This document shows positions 41,479-50,446 of a stretch of 64,000 nt of DNA, piece after piece. The notes beneath the pieces were generated by a model. The model did not search any database, was not told where the DNA came from, and saw nothing but the letters and a program-made list of their open reading frames with translations. Numbering within the stretch: the stretch's first letter is position 1; each line of letters starts with the position of its first letter. Location of the stretch: NCBI RefSeq assembly GCF_028198165.1, contig NZ_CP116339.1, positions 2,425,001 through 2,489,000 on the forward strand, read 5' to 3'. Source of the stretch: Pseudoxanthomonas sp. JBR18 (GTDB lineage Bacteria; Pseudomonadota; Gammaproteobacteria; Xanthomonadales; Xanthomonadaceae). The position numbers were made by a program, and so were the translations under genes.

Positions 41479-41512
41479 GGTTCGCTCCTGTGCACTGTTA
41501 CGTTGAAGGCCT

Positions 41513-42739
41513 TCAGGCGCTGCGGGTGGCAATCGCCGGCGGCACGGCAGCGGCCTTGCGCGCGGGCCAGAACACGGCGACCTGTCCCAGCGCCCACAGC
41601 AGCACCGCGCCCACGGGCAGGTACATCAGCGGCAGGCGTGGCAGCTCGTACTTGCTCATCAGCAGCTGGTTGATGGCGTAGGCCAGCAACATGCCCAGGG
41701 CGATGCCGGCGCTGACCAGCATCAGGTTCTCGGTCTGAAAGTAGTTGAGGATCTGACGCTTGCTGGCGCCCAGCGCGCGGCGGATGCCGATTTGTCGGGT
41801 GCGCTGTTGCACCCAGAAGCTGGTCAGTCCGACGATGCCGCCGGCGGTGACCAACAGCAGCACCACGCAGACGGTCACCAGCAGCCAGGCCATGGTGCGG
41901 TCGTCGTCGTAGTAACTGTGGCGCGCCTGCTCCAGCGTGCGTGCATCATCGCTGGACACCAGCCGGGTGGGGCCATGCGTACGTAGCGTCTGAAGTGCGG
42001 TCTTGAGGATGGCCTGGCGCTGTGCGGGATCGGCCACGCGCAGTAGATAGGTGCCGCGCGAATAGGGCAGGTTCGACGGCATCAACACGGCGTAGTCGTA
42101 CTGGGCCGACCTGCCGTTGTCGCGAGGTTGCACGAGTCGGTCAACCACCCCCACCACCGGGTTGGTGCCATCGATGTAGAGCGTCTTGCCGACCGCGTTT
42201 TGTCCTGGAAACAACCGCTCCGCCAGCGCCTGGCTCAGGATCACCGGGGTGCTGCTGCTTTCAGGCGTCGAGGTGGGGTTGGTCTGGAAGTCGGTGAATT
42301 CATTGGCGTTGAACGGGCGTCCTGACACCACGCGCAGGCCGAGTGTCTCGATGACTTGCGTGCCGCCCAGGTATCGTGTCTCGGTCGCCGTGGGCTTGTC
42401 CTGATCGGGGCGCAGGCTGATGCCACTGACCCCGAAATTTGAGCCGAACACGGTCTGGTTGATGATGGAAGCGGCCCTCACACCGGGAATCGCGCGCAGC
42501 GCGCTCAGGTCATCGCGGGTCACGGCCAAGGCATCGCTGTCCTTGCCAATGCCGCTGACATGCAGCTCCACCAGGTGGGATTCATCGAGCCCCGTCGGCC
42601 GCTGGATGCGCTCCAGACGCTGTCCGATCAGGAACAGTGCATTGCAGACCACCGCACAGCTGAAGGCGATCTCCAGCACGATCAGCGTGGTGGCGATCTT
42701 GTGGCGGCGCAGGGTGGAAAGGATCGGTCGCAGTTCCAT
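41513..42739 (-). CDS. ABC permease, pair 5 B-type
   Basis: 408 residues, starting MELRPILSTLRRHKIATTLIVLEIAFSCAVVCNALFLIGQ (amphipathic start plus TM1). The periplasmic domain shares the frame LGLRVVSGRPFNANEF...VILSQALAERLFPGQNAVGKTLYI with other B-types but has no cysteines. The coupling segment is RQIGIRRALGASKRQILNYFQTENLML and the end is AAAVPPAIATRSA. It is closest by eye to the pair 4 B gene (same MELRPILSTL start and SKYELPRLPLMYLPVGAVLLWALGQVAVFWPARKAAAVPP stretch), pointing to duplication of a whole A/B pair. Thirty-four bases precede the pair 6 A start. Confidence 0.92.
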   Translation of the reverse strand: MELRPILSTLRRHKIATTLIVLEIAFSCAVVCNALFLIGQRLERIQRPTGLDESHLVELHVSGIGKDSDALAVTRDDLSALRAIPGVRAASIINQTVFGSNFGVSGISLRPDQDKPTATETRYLGGTQVIETLGLRVVSGRPFNANEFTDFQTNPTSTPESSSTPVILSQALAERLFPGQNAVGKTLYIDGTNPVVGVVDRLVQPRDNGRSAQYDYAVLMPSNLPYSRGTYLLRVADPAQRQAILKTALQTLRTHGPTRLVSSDDARTLEQARHSYYDDDRTMAWLLVTVCVVLLLVTAGGIVGLTSFWVQQRTRQIGIRRALGASKRQILNYFQTENLMLVSAGIALGMLLAYAINQLLMSKYELPRLPLMYLPVGAVLLWALGQVAVFWPARKAAAVPPAIATRSA

Positions 42740-42751
42740 GGGGATCTCCGG

Positions 42752-44056
42752 TTACTGCGATTTGAGTTGGATGGCGGGTGTGACGTGCATGGCCTGCCAG
42801 GCCGGCAGTGCGCCGGCCAACAGGCTGCTCAGGAGCGCCAGGCCAAAGGTGGCCAGCAGCATCGTCAGATCCATGTGCGCCATGGGCGCGTAATCGGCCG
42901 GTTGCTTGCGGACGATGGCCAAGCCGAGCAACGCCAGGCCCAGCCCCAGGCTGCCGCCGGTCAGACCGACGATGCCGGCTTCGACCAGGTATTGGGCGAA
43001 CACGGTCCTGCGGCTGGCCCCCAAGGCGCGGCGCACGCCGATCTCGCTGCTGCGGCGCAGGAACTTGGCCAGCAGCAGGCCGATGGTGTTGAGCAGGCAG
43101 ATCACCAGGAACCCCAGCGCCAGCCACAGCTGCAAGCGCACATCGGACGGCACCACGTGATTGCGATCCAGCCACTGCATCACGTTGAGCAGCTTGAGGT
43201 CTCCGGGGTGCTTGAATCGCCCCGCGTCGTGCTGGCGGGCGATGTAATTGTCCAGATAGCGGCGGTAATCGGCGGCATCCGATCCGGCGCCCAACTCGGT
43301 CCAGTACTGAAGCCAAGCACAGGGCGCGGACAGGGCGGTCTTGCCTTCTGGTGTATCGCCCCAGCACCACATCGAACCACTCAACGGGAACGCCAGGTCC
43401 ATCGCGGTGGAGAAGGGAACGAAGATCTCCTCGCTGTTGCCGAACTCGTCGTTGGTCAAATCGTAGAAGCGTGGATTGACCGCCCACGTGTTCAACACCC
43501 CGATCACCTGAAGCGACTGTCCGCTGACCTGGATGGTGCGGCCGGTGCCGTCGGCACCACCGAAGAGCTGCTGATTGAGTTTTGAGGAAATCACCGCCAC
43601 GCGCGCGTGATCGGCATCGTCGCGCGCTGACCAGGCATGGCCATGCTTCAGCGGCACATCGAACATGGGGAAAAAGTCGGCCGTCGTGTAGCGCGACTCG
43701 ACCCGGAACGCGCTCTGTCCGGCCGCGGTCGGGAGAATGACCACGCTGCCGGCGGACATCATCGCCTGGCGCTTGCCATGGCCCTGCTTGAGCAGGCTTT
43801 CGGCATCCAGGCGGGTCATTTGCAGCAGCTCGTCCCGGTCGCCAGGGTCGTATTGGCTATCGGGCAGGGCGTTCATCTGAACATAAAACAGCCGCTCACT
43901 CTTGCCTGGAATCGGGTCGCTGGACAGCACGTGAAACACGGTCAGCGTGGTCATCGACGCACCGATGCCCAGCGCTATGGTTAACACCATCAACGCGGTC
44001 AGTGCCTTGTTGCGACGGAAACTTCGCAAGGCCAGATTCAAGTAGTAGGCAAGCAT
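42752..44056 (-). CDS. ABC permease, pair 5 A-type
   Basis: 434 residues, MLAYYLNLALRSFRRNKALTALMVLTIALGIGASMTTLTVFH at the N-terminus (TM1 about 19-41). The outer domain has RYTTADFFPMFDVPLKHGHAWSARDD and the Cys pair CWGDTPEGKTALSAPC before AWLQYW. Three C-terminal helices contain SEIGVRRALGASRRTVFAQYLVEAG. Resembles the pair 4 A gene most. Twelve bases separate it from its B partner, which fits coupled translation of a heterodimer. Confidence 0.92.
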   Translation of the reverse strand: MLAYYLNLALRSFRRNKALTALMVLTIALGIGASMTTLTVFHVLSSDPIPGKSERLFYVQMNALPDSQYDPGDRDELLQMTRLDAESLLKQGHGKRQAMMSAGSVVILPTAAGQSAFRVESRYTTADFFPMFDVPLKHGHAWSARDDADHARVAVISSKLNQQLFGGADGTGRTIQVSGQSLQVIGVLNTWAVNPRFYDLTNDEFGNSEEIFVPFSTAMDLAFPLSGSMWCWGDTPEGKTALSAPCAWLQYWTELGAGSDAADYRRYLDNYIARQHDAGRFKHPGDLKLLNVMQWLDRNHVVPSDVRLQLWLALGFLVICLLNTIGLLLAKFLRRSSEIGVRRALGASRRTVFAQYLVEAGIVGLTGGSLGLGLALLGLAIVRKQPADYAPMAHMDLTMLLATFGLALLSSLLAGALPAWQAMHVTPAIQLKSQ

Positions 44057-44077
44057 GTGGAGCTCCTGTGCGGCCGG

Positions 44078-45292
44078 TTAGGCGCTGCGCGTGGCAATTG
44101 CCGGCGGCACTGCGGCAGCCCTGCGCGCTGGCCAGAACACGGCAACCTGCCCGAGCGCCCACAGCAGCACCGCGCCCACGGGCAGGTACATCAGCGGCAG
44201 GCGCGGTAGCTCGTACTTGCTCATCAGCAACTGGTTGATGGCGTAGGCCAGGCCCATGCCCAGCACGATGCCCACGGTGGCCAGAATGAAGTTTTCGGTC
44301 TGGAAGTAGCGCAGGATCTGGGCGCGGGTGGCGCCCAGGGCGCGGCGCACGCCGATCTGGCGCGTGCGCTGGGCCACCCAGAAGCTGGCCAGGCCGATGA
44401 TGCCCAGCGCGGTCACCACCAACAGCGCGGCGCTGACCGCCACCAGTAGCCAGGCCATGGCGCGGTCGTTGCGGTAGTAGCGGGTGCGCAGGTCTTCCAG
44501 GGTGCGGCTGGTGTTGACGCTGACGATGCGGGTCGGGCCGATATGCGACAGCACCTGCTTGGCTTGATCCAGCACCGCGTCGCGGCGGGCCGGGTCGGCC
44601 ACGTTGATCGCGTAGATGCCGCCGTCCATGTAGCTGAAGCGCACCGGGAACAGCATGGACATGTCGTATTCGGCGCCGGGGCCGGCATCGCGCGGCTTGG
44701 CCAGGTGCTCGATGATGCCGACCACGTGATGCGGCTGGTCGCCAAAGACGTAAATCGACTTGCCCAGTGCGGACGCGCCGGGGAACAGGTGCGCGGCCAG
44801 TGCCCGGGTCAGGATGACCGATGGATAGTTGTTGTCGTCCGCATTGCGGTACTCGTCGGGCTTGAAGTCCCGGCCTTCCACCAGCTTCAGGCCCAGCGCA
44901 TCCAGGCCACCCTCACCAACCATGTAGTTGGTGGTGGCCATGGTGCTGTCCTCCTGGTCCGGGCGCAGCTTGATGCTGCTCATCCACATGGAGTTGGCGA
45001 ACGTGGCCTGGTTGATCGTGGTGACCGCGCGCACACCGGGGATGGCGCGCAGCGCGTTCAGGTCGGCGCGGGTGACGGCGTTGCCCTCGGCGTCGTGGCT
45101 GATGCCGTTGATGCGCAGAAACACCAGGTGCGACTCGTCCAGCCCGCTGGGCCGGTGCATGCGTTCCAGACGGTTGTTGATGAGGAACAGCGCGTTGCAG
45201 ACGATGGCGCAGCTGAAGGCGATTTCCAGCACGATCAGGGCCGCGGCCGTCTTGTGGCGCAGCAGGGTGGACAGGATGGGGCGCAGTTCCAT
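44078..45292 (-). CDS. ABC permease, pair 4 B-type
   Basis: 404 residues, the shortest B-type. It starts MELRPILSTLLRHKTAAALIVLEIAFSCAIVCNALFLIN; the frame is open further upstream but the family N-terminus fixes ATG 45292. The outer domain has LGLKLVEGRDFKPDEYRNADDNNYPSVILTRALAAHLFPGASALGKSIYVF and no cysteines. The coupling segment is RQIGVRRALGATRAQILRYFQTENFIL and the end is AAAVPPAIATRSA. It differs from its nearest relative (pair 5 B) mainly in the outer domain, while the last 130 residues are nearly the same. Confidence 0.92.
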   Translation of the reverse strand: MELRPILSTLLRHKTAAALIVLEIAFSCAIVCNALFLINNRLERMHRPSGLDESHLVFLRINGISHDAEGNAVTRADLNALRAIPGVRAVTTINQATFANSMWMSSIKLRPDQEDSTMATTNYMVGEGGLDALGLKLVEGRDFKPDEYRNADDNNYPSVILTRALAAHLFPGASALGKSIYVFGDQPHHVVGIIEHLAKPRDAGPGAEYDMSMLFPVRFSYMDGGIYAINVADPARRDAVLDQAKQVLSHIGPTRIVSVNTSRTLEDLRTRYYRNDRAMAWLLVAVSAALLVVTALGIIGLASFWVAQRTRQIGVRRALGATRAQILRYFQTENFILATVGIVLGMGLAYAINQLLMSKYELPRLPLMYLPVGAVLLWALGQVAVFWPARRAAAVPPAIATRSA

Positions 45293-45303
45293 GATGCGGC
45301 TCC

Positions 45304-46611
45304 TTATTGCGTCTTGAGCTGGATGGCGGGAGTGACCTGCATCGCGCGCCAGGCCGGCAATGCGCCGGCCAGCAGGCTGCTGACCAGGGCCAGGGCAAAG
45401 GTGCCCAGCAGCATCGGGGCGTCCAGGTGGGCCAGGGTGGCGTAGTCGGTGGGTTGCTGGCGCACCGCCCACAGGCCCAGCAAGGCCAGGCCCAGGCCGA
45501 GGACACCGCCGGCCAGGCCGACCGTGCCGGCCTCGACCAGGCACTGGACGAAGATGTCCCGGCGCGAGGCGCCCAAGGCGCGACGCACGCCCAGCTCGCT
45601 GCCGCGGCGCAGGAACTTGGCCAGCAGCAGGCCCACGGTGTTGAGCAGGCACACGCCCAGGAAGCCCAATGCCAGCCACGCCTGCAGACGCACGTCGCTC
45701 GGCACGACCTGGTTGTGGTCCAGCCAGGTCATCACGTCGCTCAGACGCACGTTGGGCGCGCGCTGGAAGCGGCCGGCGTCGTGCTGGCGCGCCGAGTAGT
45801 TCTCCAGGTAGGCGCGGTAATCGGCAGCCTTGGACGGGGATGCCAACTGCACCCAGTACTGGACCCAGGCGCAGCCGGCGTTCAACGCCAAGGCGTCATC
45901 GCCGGCATCGCTCCAGCAGTTGGTGTTGCCGCTGTTGCCCCAGTGCAGGTCCATGGCAGTGGAGAAGGGGACGTACACGTCTTCCGGCCCTTCGTTGTAG
46001 CGGCCGTTGGTCAGGTCGTAGAAGCGCGGGTTGGGATTCCAGTCGCCATCGACCACGCCCAGCACGCGGAAGGCGGTCTTGCCCAGCTGCAGCGTGCGCC
46101 CGGTGGGGTCGGCCTGGCCGAAGAGCTTTTGTGACAGCGGCTGGCTGATCAACACCACGCGCGCACGCGCCTCATCATCGGCCGCGGTCCAGGGATGGCC
46201 GTGTACCAGCGGCACCTCGAACATCGGGAAGAAGTCCGCCGAGGTGTAGCGCGCATGCAGGAGGAAGGGCGTCAGGCCCGGCGTGTCCGGCTCGATGGCC
46301 GCGCCACCGGCCGACATCATCGCCTGCAGGTCGCCGCGCTTTTCGCGCAGCAAGGCTTCGGCGTCGAAGCGGGTGAGCTGGTCGCTGGGGTCCTCGCCCG
46401 GCTTGGCGCCATTGAGCGGCCGCGGATCCAGCTGCACGTAGAACAGGCGGTCGCTCTTGTCTGGAATCGGATCGCCGGAGACCACGTGGAAGACGGTCAG
46501 CGTGGTCATCGACGCACCGATGCCCAGGGCGACGGCCAGCACCATCAGCACGGTCAAAGCCCGGTTGCGGCGGAAGCTGCGCAGGGCGAGATTGAAGTAG
46601 TAGGCGAGCAT
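45304..46611 (-). CDS. ABC permease, pair 4 A-type
   Basis: 435 residues, MLAYYFNLALRSFRRNRALTVLMVLAVALGIGASMTTLTVFH then outer domain with ARYTSADFFPMFEVPLVHGHPWTAADDEARARVVLIS and the Cys pair CWSDAGDDALALNAGC before AWVQYW. Helices 2-4 include LNTVGLLLAKFLRRGSELGVRRALGASRRDIFVQCLVEAG, where SEL replaces the common GEI/SEI. It ends AIQLKTQ like the pair 3 A gene. Eleven bases lie between it and the pair 4 B start. Confidence 0.92.
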   Translation of the reverse strand: MLAYYFNLALRSFRRNRALTVLMVLAVALGIGASMTTLTVFHVVSGDPIPDKSDRLFYVQLDPRPLNGAKPGEDPSDQLTRFDAEALLREKRGDLQAMMSAGGAAIEPDTPGLTPFLLHARYTSADFFPMFEVPLVHGHPWTAADDEARARVVLISQPLSQKLFGQADPTGRTLQLGKTAFRVLGVVDGDWNPNPRFYDLTNGRYNEGPEDVYVPFSTAMDLHWGNSGNTNCWSDAGDDALALNAGCAWVQYWVQLASPSKAADYRAYLENYSARQHDAGRFQRAPNVRLSDVMTWLDHNQVVPSDVRLQAWLALGFLGVCLLNTVGLLLAKFLRRGSELGVRRALGASRRDIFVQCLVEAGTVGLAGGVLGLGLALLGLWAVRQQPTDYATLAHLDAPMLLGTFALALVSSLLAGALPAWRAMQVTPAIQLKTQ

Positions 46612-46626
46612 GGCGGCTCCAGTGGG

Positions 46627-47862
46627 TCAGGCGCTGCGGGTGGCGATGGCAGGCGGGATGGCGGCGGCGCGACGGGCCGGGTAGAGCACCGCCAGCTGGC
46701 CCAGCACCCATAGCGCCAGCGCGCCGACGGGCAGGTAGGCCAGCGGCAGGCGCGGCAGTTCGTAATGGCGCATCAGCAGCTGGTTCAGGGCGAAGGCCAG
46801 CACCATGCCCAGGGCAATGCCCAGGGTGACCAGCAGGAAGTTCTCGGTCTGGAAATAGCCCAGGATCTGCCCGCGTGTGGCCCCCAGCGCGCGGCGCACG
46901 CCGATCTGGCGCGTGCGCTGGCCTACCCAGAAGCTGGCCAGCCCGACGATGCCCAGCGCGGTGACCACCAGCAGCGCCACGCACAGGGTGATCAGCAGGC
47001 CCATCATGTCGCGGTCGTTGCTGAAGTAGTCGGCGCGACGCTCGTCGAAGGTCTGGTTCTGCATCACCAAGCGGCTCGGATCGACGCGGTTGACGGCGTC
47101 CACCGCATCGCGCAGAACCTGCGCGCGGCGCGCCGGGTCGCTCACGCGCAGCACATAGAGCCCGCCCTGGTCGTAATGCTTGCGCAGCGGCATCAGCATC
47201 GAATAGCTGGTGTTGCCATTCCAGTTGTTGGGCCGGCGCAGCTGCTCGACCACCCCGACGATGATCAGCGGGATGTTGGCCATGTACACCTGACGCCCGA
47301 CGGCGGCTTGTCCGGGGAAGAGTTTTTCGGCAGTGGCCTTGGTCACGATCAGCGGCATGGTCTTCAGTGGCATGCCGTTGTGGGTACCCAGCTGGTCCAT
47401 CAACTCGGACCAGTTCATGAACTCATCCGGCCTGAAGTCGCGCCCGGCCGCCAGCCGTAGACCCAGCGTACGCAGCGTGCCCTCGTCGCCCACGTACATC
47501 GCCGCACTCAGGGTCGGGGTGGGCTGGTCGGGGCGAGTGCCCAGCGAGGAGTTGTTGGAGCCATAACGGAACGGCAGCTGGTCGACCATTGCCACGCTGG
47601 TCACCCCCGGCACGGCGCGCAGCGCGGCCAGGTCTTCCTGCGCCCTGGCATCGGCGTTGACCTGCTTGCCCACCCCACTGAGCGAGAGGACCACCAGCTC
47701 GTGTTCGGCCACACCGCTGGTCTGGTGCAGCGACTCCCAGCGCTGGCCGACGATGAACAAGGCGTTGCAGATGATCGCGCAGGTCAGCGCGATCTCCACC
47801 ACGATCAGGGCCGCGGCGGTCTTGTGCCGGCGCAGGGTCGACAGGATCGGTCGGATTTCCAT
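46627..47862 (-). CDS. ABC permease, pair 3 B-type
   Basis: 411 residues, MEIRPILSTLRRHKTAAALIVVEIALTCAIICNALFIVG. The outer domain has LGLRLAAGRDFRPDEFMNWSELMDQLGTHNGMPLKTMPLIVTKATAEKLFPGQAAVGRQVYM, with an insertion of about ten residues relative to pair 4 B. Coupling segment RQIGVRRALGATRGQILGYFQTENFLLVTLGIALGMVLAFALNQLLM; end AAAIPPAIATRSA. No outer cysteines. It sits 15 bases after its A partner and 15 before the next A gene. Confidence 0.92.
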   Translation of the reverse strand: MEIRPILSTLRRHKTAAALIVVEIALTCAIICNALFIVGQRWESLHQTSGVAEHELVVLSLSGVGKQVNADARAQEDLAALRAVPGVTSVAMVDQLPFRYGSNNSSLGTRPDQPTPTLSAAMYVGDEGTLRTLGLRLAAGRDFRPDEFMNWSELMDQLGTHNGMPLKTMPLIVTKATAEKLFPGQAAVGRQVYMANIPLIIVGVVEQLRRPNNWNGNTSYSMLMPLRKHYDQGGLYVLRVSDPARRAQVLRDAVDAVNRVDPSRLVMQNQTFDERRADYFSNDRDMMGLLITLCVALLVVTALGIVGLASFWVGQRTRQIGVRRALGATRGQILGYFQTENFLLVTLGIALGMVLAFALNQLLMRHYELPRLPLAYLPVGALALWVLGQLAVLYPARRAAAIPPAIATRSA

Positions 47863-47877
47863 CAGGCAGTCCTCCGG

Positions 47878-49182
47878 TTACTGGGTCTTGAGCTGGACGG
47901 CGGGGGTGATCTGCATGGCCCGCCAGGCCGGCAGCAGGCCCGCCAGGACGCTGGCCACCAGCGCCAGGACGAAGGTCAGCAGGAGCATGCTCGCGTCCAG
48001 GTGGGCAAGCGCGGCGTACTGGGTGGGACGATGGCGCACGGCCCACAGGCCCAGTTCAGCCAGGCCCAGGCCCAGCACGCCACCACTCAGGCCCACGGTT
48101 CCCGCCTCGACCAGGCACTGCTTGAAGATCTCCACGCGGCTGGCCCCAAGGGCACGGCGCACGCCGATCTCGCCGCTGCGGCGCAGGAACTTGGCCAGCA
48201 GCAGGCCCACCGTGTTGACCAGGCACACCAGCAGGAAGCCCAGCGCCAGCCACAGCTGCAGGCGCACATCGCCGGGCACGGCCTGGTTGAAATCCAGCCA
48301 GTCCATGACATCGCGCAGGCGCACATTGGGCGGGCGCTGGTAGCGGCCGGCATCGTGCTGCTGCTGCGAGTACTGGGTCAGGTAGGTGCGGTAGTCGTCG
48401 GCCTGTCCCGCGCTGGCCAGTTCCACCCAGTACTGGATCCAGGCGCAGGACGCCTCGCGCTCGGTGCCGTCCACCGTGGCCTCCTGCCCATAGCAGTTCA
48501 TGCTGCCCGAGCGCGACTGCTTGAGGCCGATGGCGGTCTGGAACGGCTCGAAGACCTGCTCCTCGGTGCCGTAGGTGCTCAGGTTGAGGTCGTAGAACAG
48601 CGGCTTGGGGCTCCAGTGATCGATCACCCCGACGATGCGGAAGTCATGACCATCCAGGCGCAGGGTGCGACCGGTGCTGTCCGCGCCGCCGAACAGCTTG
48701 TCGTTGAGGCGCCTGGCGATCACCACCAGCCGGGCCTGGCCTTCGTCCTCGGCCGCCGACCAGGCGTGCCCATAGAGGAAGGGCACATCGAACATCGCAA
48801 AGAAGTCCCGCGTCGTGTAGCGCGCATCCAGCATGAAGGGCTTGAGCGCGCCGCCGGCCGGTTCGACCGTCACGCTGCCGCCGGACATCATCGCCTGGCG
48901 CTGCCCGCGCGCCTGCTGCAGTAGCGTCTCCGCATCGTGTCGGTTGAGATCGGCCTGGGGCTCGTCGCCCGGCGTGTAGCCGGCCAGCAGCTCCGGATCG
49001 AGCTGCACGTGGAACAGGCGGGTGCTCTTGGCCGGGATCGGGTCGCCCGACAGCACGTGGTACACGGTGAGCATCGTCATCGACGCGCCAATGCCCAGCG
49101 CGATGGCCAGCACCATCAGCGCGGTGAGCACCTTGTTGCGGCGGAAGCTGCGCAGGGCCAGTTGACAGTAGTAGGCGAACAT
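47878..49182 (-). CDS. ABC permease, pair 3 A-type
   Basis: 434 residues from ATG 49182 (MFAYYCQLALRSFRRNKVLTALMVLAIALGIGASMTMLTVYH). The frame extends upstream into the preceding gene without similarity. The outer domain has ARYTTRDFFAMFDVPFLYGHAWSAAEDEGQARLVVIARRLNDKLFGGADSTGRTL, and the Cys pair is one residue wider than in the other copies (CYGQEATVDGTEREASC). Coupling segment GEIGVRRALGASRVEIFKQCLVEAG; end AVQLKTQ. Confidence 0.92.
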   Translation of the reverse strand: MFAYYCQLALRSFRRNKVLTALMVLAIALGIGASMTMLTVYHVLSGDPIPAKSTRLFHVQLDPELLAGYTPGDEPQADLNRHDAETLLQQARGQRQAMMSGGSVTVEPAGGALKPFMLDARYTTRDFFAMFDVPFLYGHAWSAAEDEGQARLVVIARRLNDKLFGGADSTGRTLRLDGHDFRIVGVIDHWSPKPLFYDLNLSTYGTEEQVFEPFQTAIGLKQSRSGSMNCYGQEATVDGTEREASCAWIQYWVELASAGQADDYRTYLTQYSQQQHDAGRYQRPPNVRLRDVMDWLDFNQAVPGDVRLQLWLALGFLLVCLVNTVGLLLAKFLRRSGEIGVRRALGASRVEIFKQCLVEAGTVGLSGGVLGLGLAELGLWAVRHRPTQYAALAHLDASMLLLTFVLALVASVLAGLLPAWRAMQITPAVQLKTQ

Positions 49183-49198
49183 CGGCGTGCTCCGGTAG

Positions 49199-50446
49199 TC
49201 AGGTGCTGCGAGTGGCGACAACGGGGGGGATGGCGGCCGCGCGCAGGGCCGGGCCGAGCACGGCCAGCTGGCCCAGCAACCACATCGCCACCACGGCGAT
49301 GAGCACCGGGACGGCGCTGAGGCGTTCAAGCTCGAAGCGCTGCATCAGCCACTGGTTCAGGGCGAAGGCCAGCAACGCCCCCGCCACCACGCCGGCGCCC
49401 ACGATCAGGAAGTTCTCGATCTGGAAGTAACGCAGGATGTCGGTGCGCGTGGCGCCCAGCGCACGACGGATGCCGATCTGCCGGGTGCGCTGCTGTACCC
49501 AGAAGCTCGCCAACCCACCCACGCCCAGCGCGGTCACGGTCAACAGGATCACCATGATCCCGGCCAGCATGCGATTGAGCGCGGTGTCGCCGCGAAAGGT
49601 GTCCTCGCGCAGCTGGGCCATGGTCTTGACCATCTGCTGCACGTGGCCCGGGTTGGCCTGCTGCAGCGCCTTGGCCGCCAGCGGCAGCACCTGTGCCAGC
49701 TGTCCAGGCTGGCTGCGCAGCATGTAGCCCCCGCCCAGGCCTTCGCCGGCCACCTTGAATTCGGTCACGACCGCCATCGCATCGTCGGGATGGCCGGTAA
49801 TGGCCGCCCGCAGCGGCGCAATGACGCCAACCACGCGCAGGCTGATCGGCGTCCCCCACATGTTGGTGTACAGCACCTTGCCCAGCGCGGATTGCGTGGG
49901 GTACAGCTGCTCGGCCAGTGCCTGGGTCAGCAGCGCCGGGAACTGGCGCGTGTCGGCCGAGCCGCCCGACGTATCGCCGAACGTCGACATGAGCCCGGGA
50001 AGCTCGGCGTCCTGGAGATCGCGTCCCTGGATGACCCGCGTGCCCAGCGTGCGATTCAGCCCCTGGCTGCCGTTGAGCAGATACGGGCGTGCCAGGGGCT
50101 GCTCGGCATCGGGCGAGGCGAACAGCGCGGCGCGGTCCACACGCCACAGCGGAGGCGCGCCAAACGCCGCGGCCGCCACGCCGGGCACCGACTGCAGCGT
50201 GGCCAGGTTGCTGCCGGCCGTGCCGGGGTTGTCCTCGCCGATGACGCCGATGCTCTGGATCACCGCGATGTCGGCCTCGTCCGTGCCGGTGGGCGTGCGG
50301 GCGCGCTGCAGGTTGCCGGCCACGATGAACATCAAATTGCACAGCACCGCCAGGGTCAGGGCGATTTCCAGCGCCAACAGCAGCGCGGCGGCGCGGTGGC
50401 TGCGCAGCGCGCGCACGATGGGGCGGATCGAATCGATCGGGCTCAT
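49199..50446 (-). CDS. ABC permease, pair 2 B-type
   Basis: 415 residues, starting MSPIDSIRPIVRALRSHRAAALLLALEIALTLAVLCNLMFIVAG. Its ATG overlaps the stop of the pair 2 A gene (ATGA). The outer domain is among the most divergent (LGTRVIQGRDLQDAELPGLMSTFGDTSGGSADTRQFPALLTQALAEQLYPTQSALGKVLY). Coupling segment RQIGIRRALGATRTDILRYFQIENFLIVGAGVVAG; end AAAIPPVVATRST. The last 74 bases of the gene match the pair 1 B gene almost exactly although the rest differs, suggesting gene conversion. Confidence 0.92.
   Translation of the reverse strand: MSPIDSIRPIVRALRSHRAAALLLALEIALTLAVLCNLMFIVAGNLQRARTPTGTDEADIAVIQSIGVIGEDNPGTAGSNLATLQSVPGVAAAAFGAPPLWRVDRAALFASPDAEQPLARPYLLNGSQGLNRTLGTRVIQGRDLQDAELPGLMSTFGDTSGGSADTRQFPALLTQALAEQLYPTQSALGKVLYTNMWGTPISLRVVGVIAPLRAAITGHPDDAMAVVTEFKVAGEGLGGGYMLRSQPGQLAQVLPLAAKALQQANPGHVQQMVKTMAQLREDTFRGDTALNRMLAGIMVILLTVTALGVGGLASFWVQQRTRQIGIRRALGATRTDILRYFQIENFLIVGAGVVAGALLAFALNQWLMQRFELERLSAVPVLIAVVAMWLLGQLAVLGPALRAAAIPPVVATRST

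Noticed and set aside
41479..41532. Upstream ATG start for the pair 6 A-type permease
   Set aside because: It would overlap the preceding gene and adds 18 residues unlike the other A-types; TTG 41478 has CAGGAG at ideal spacing and restores the family N-terminus.
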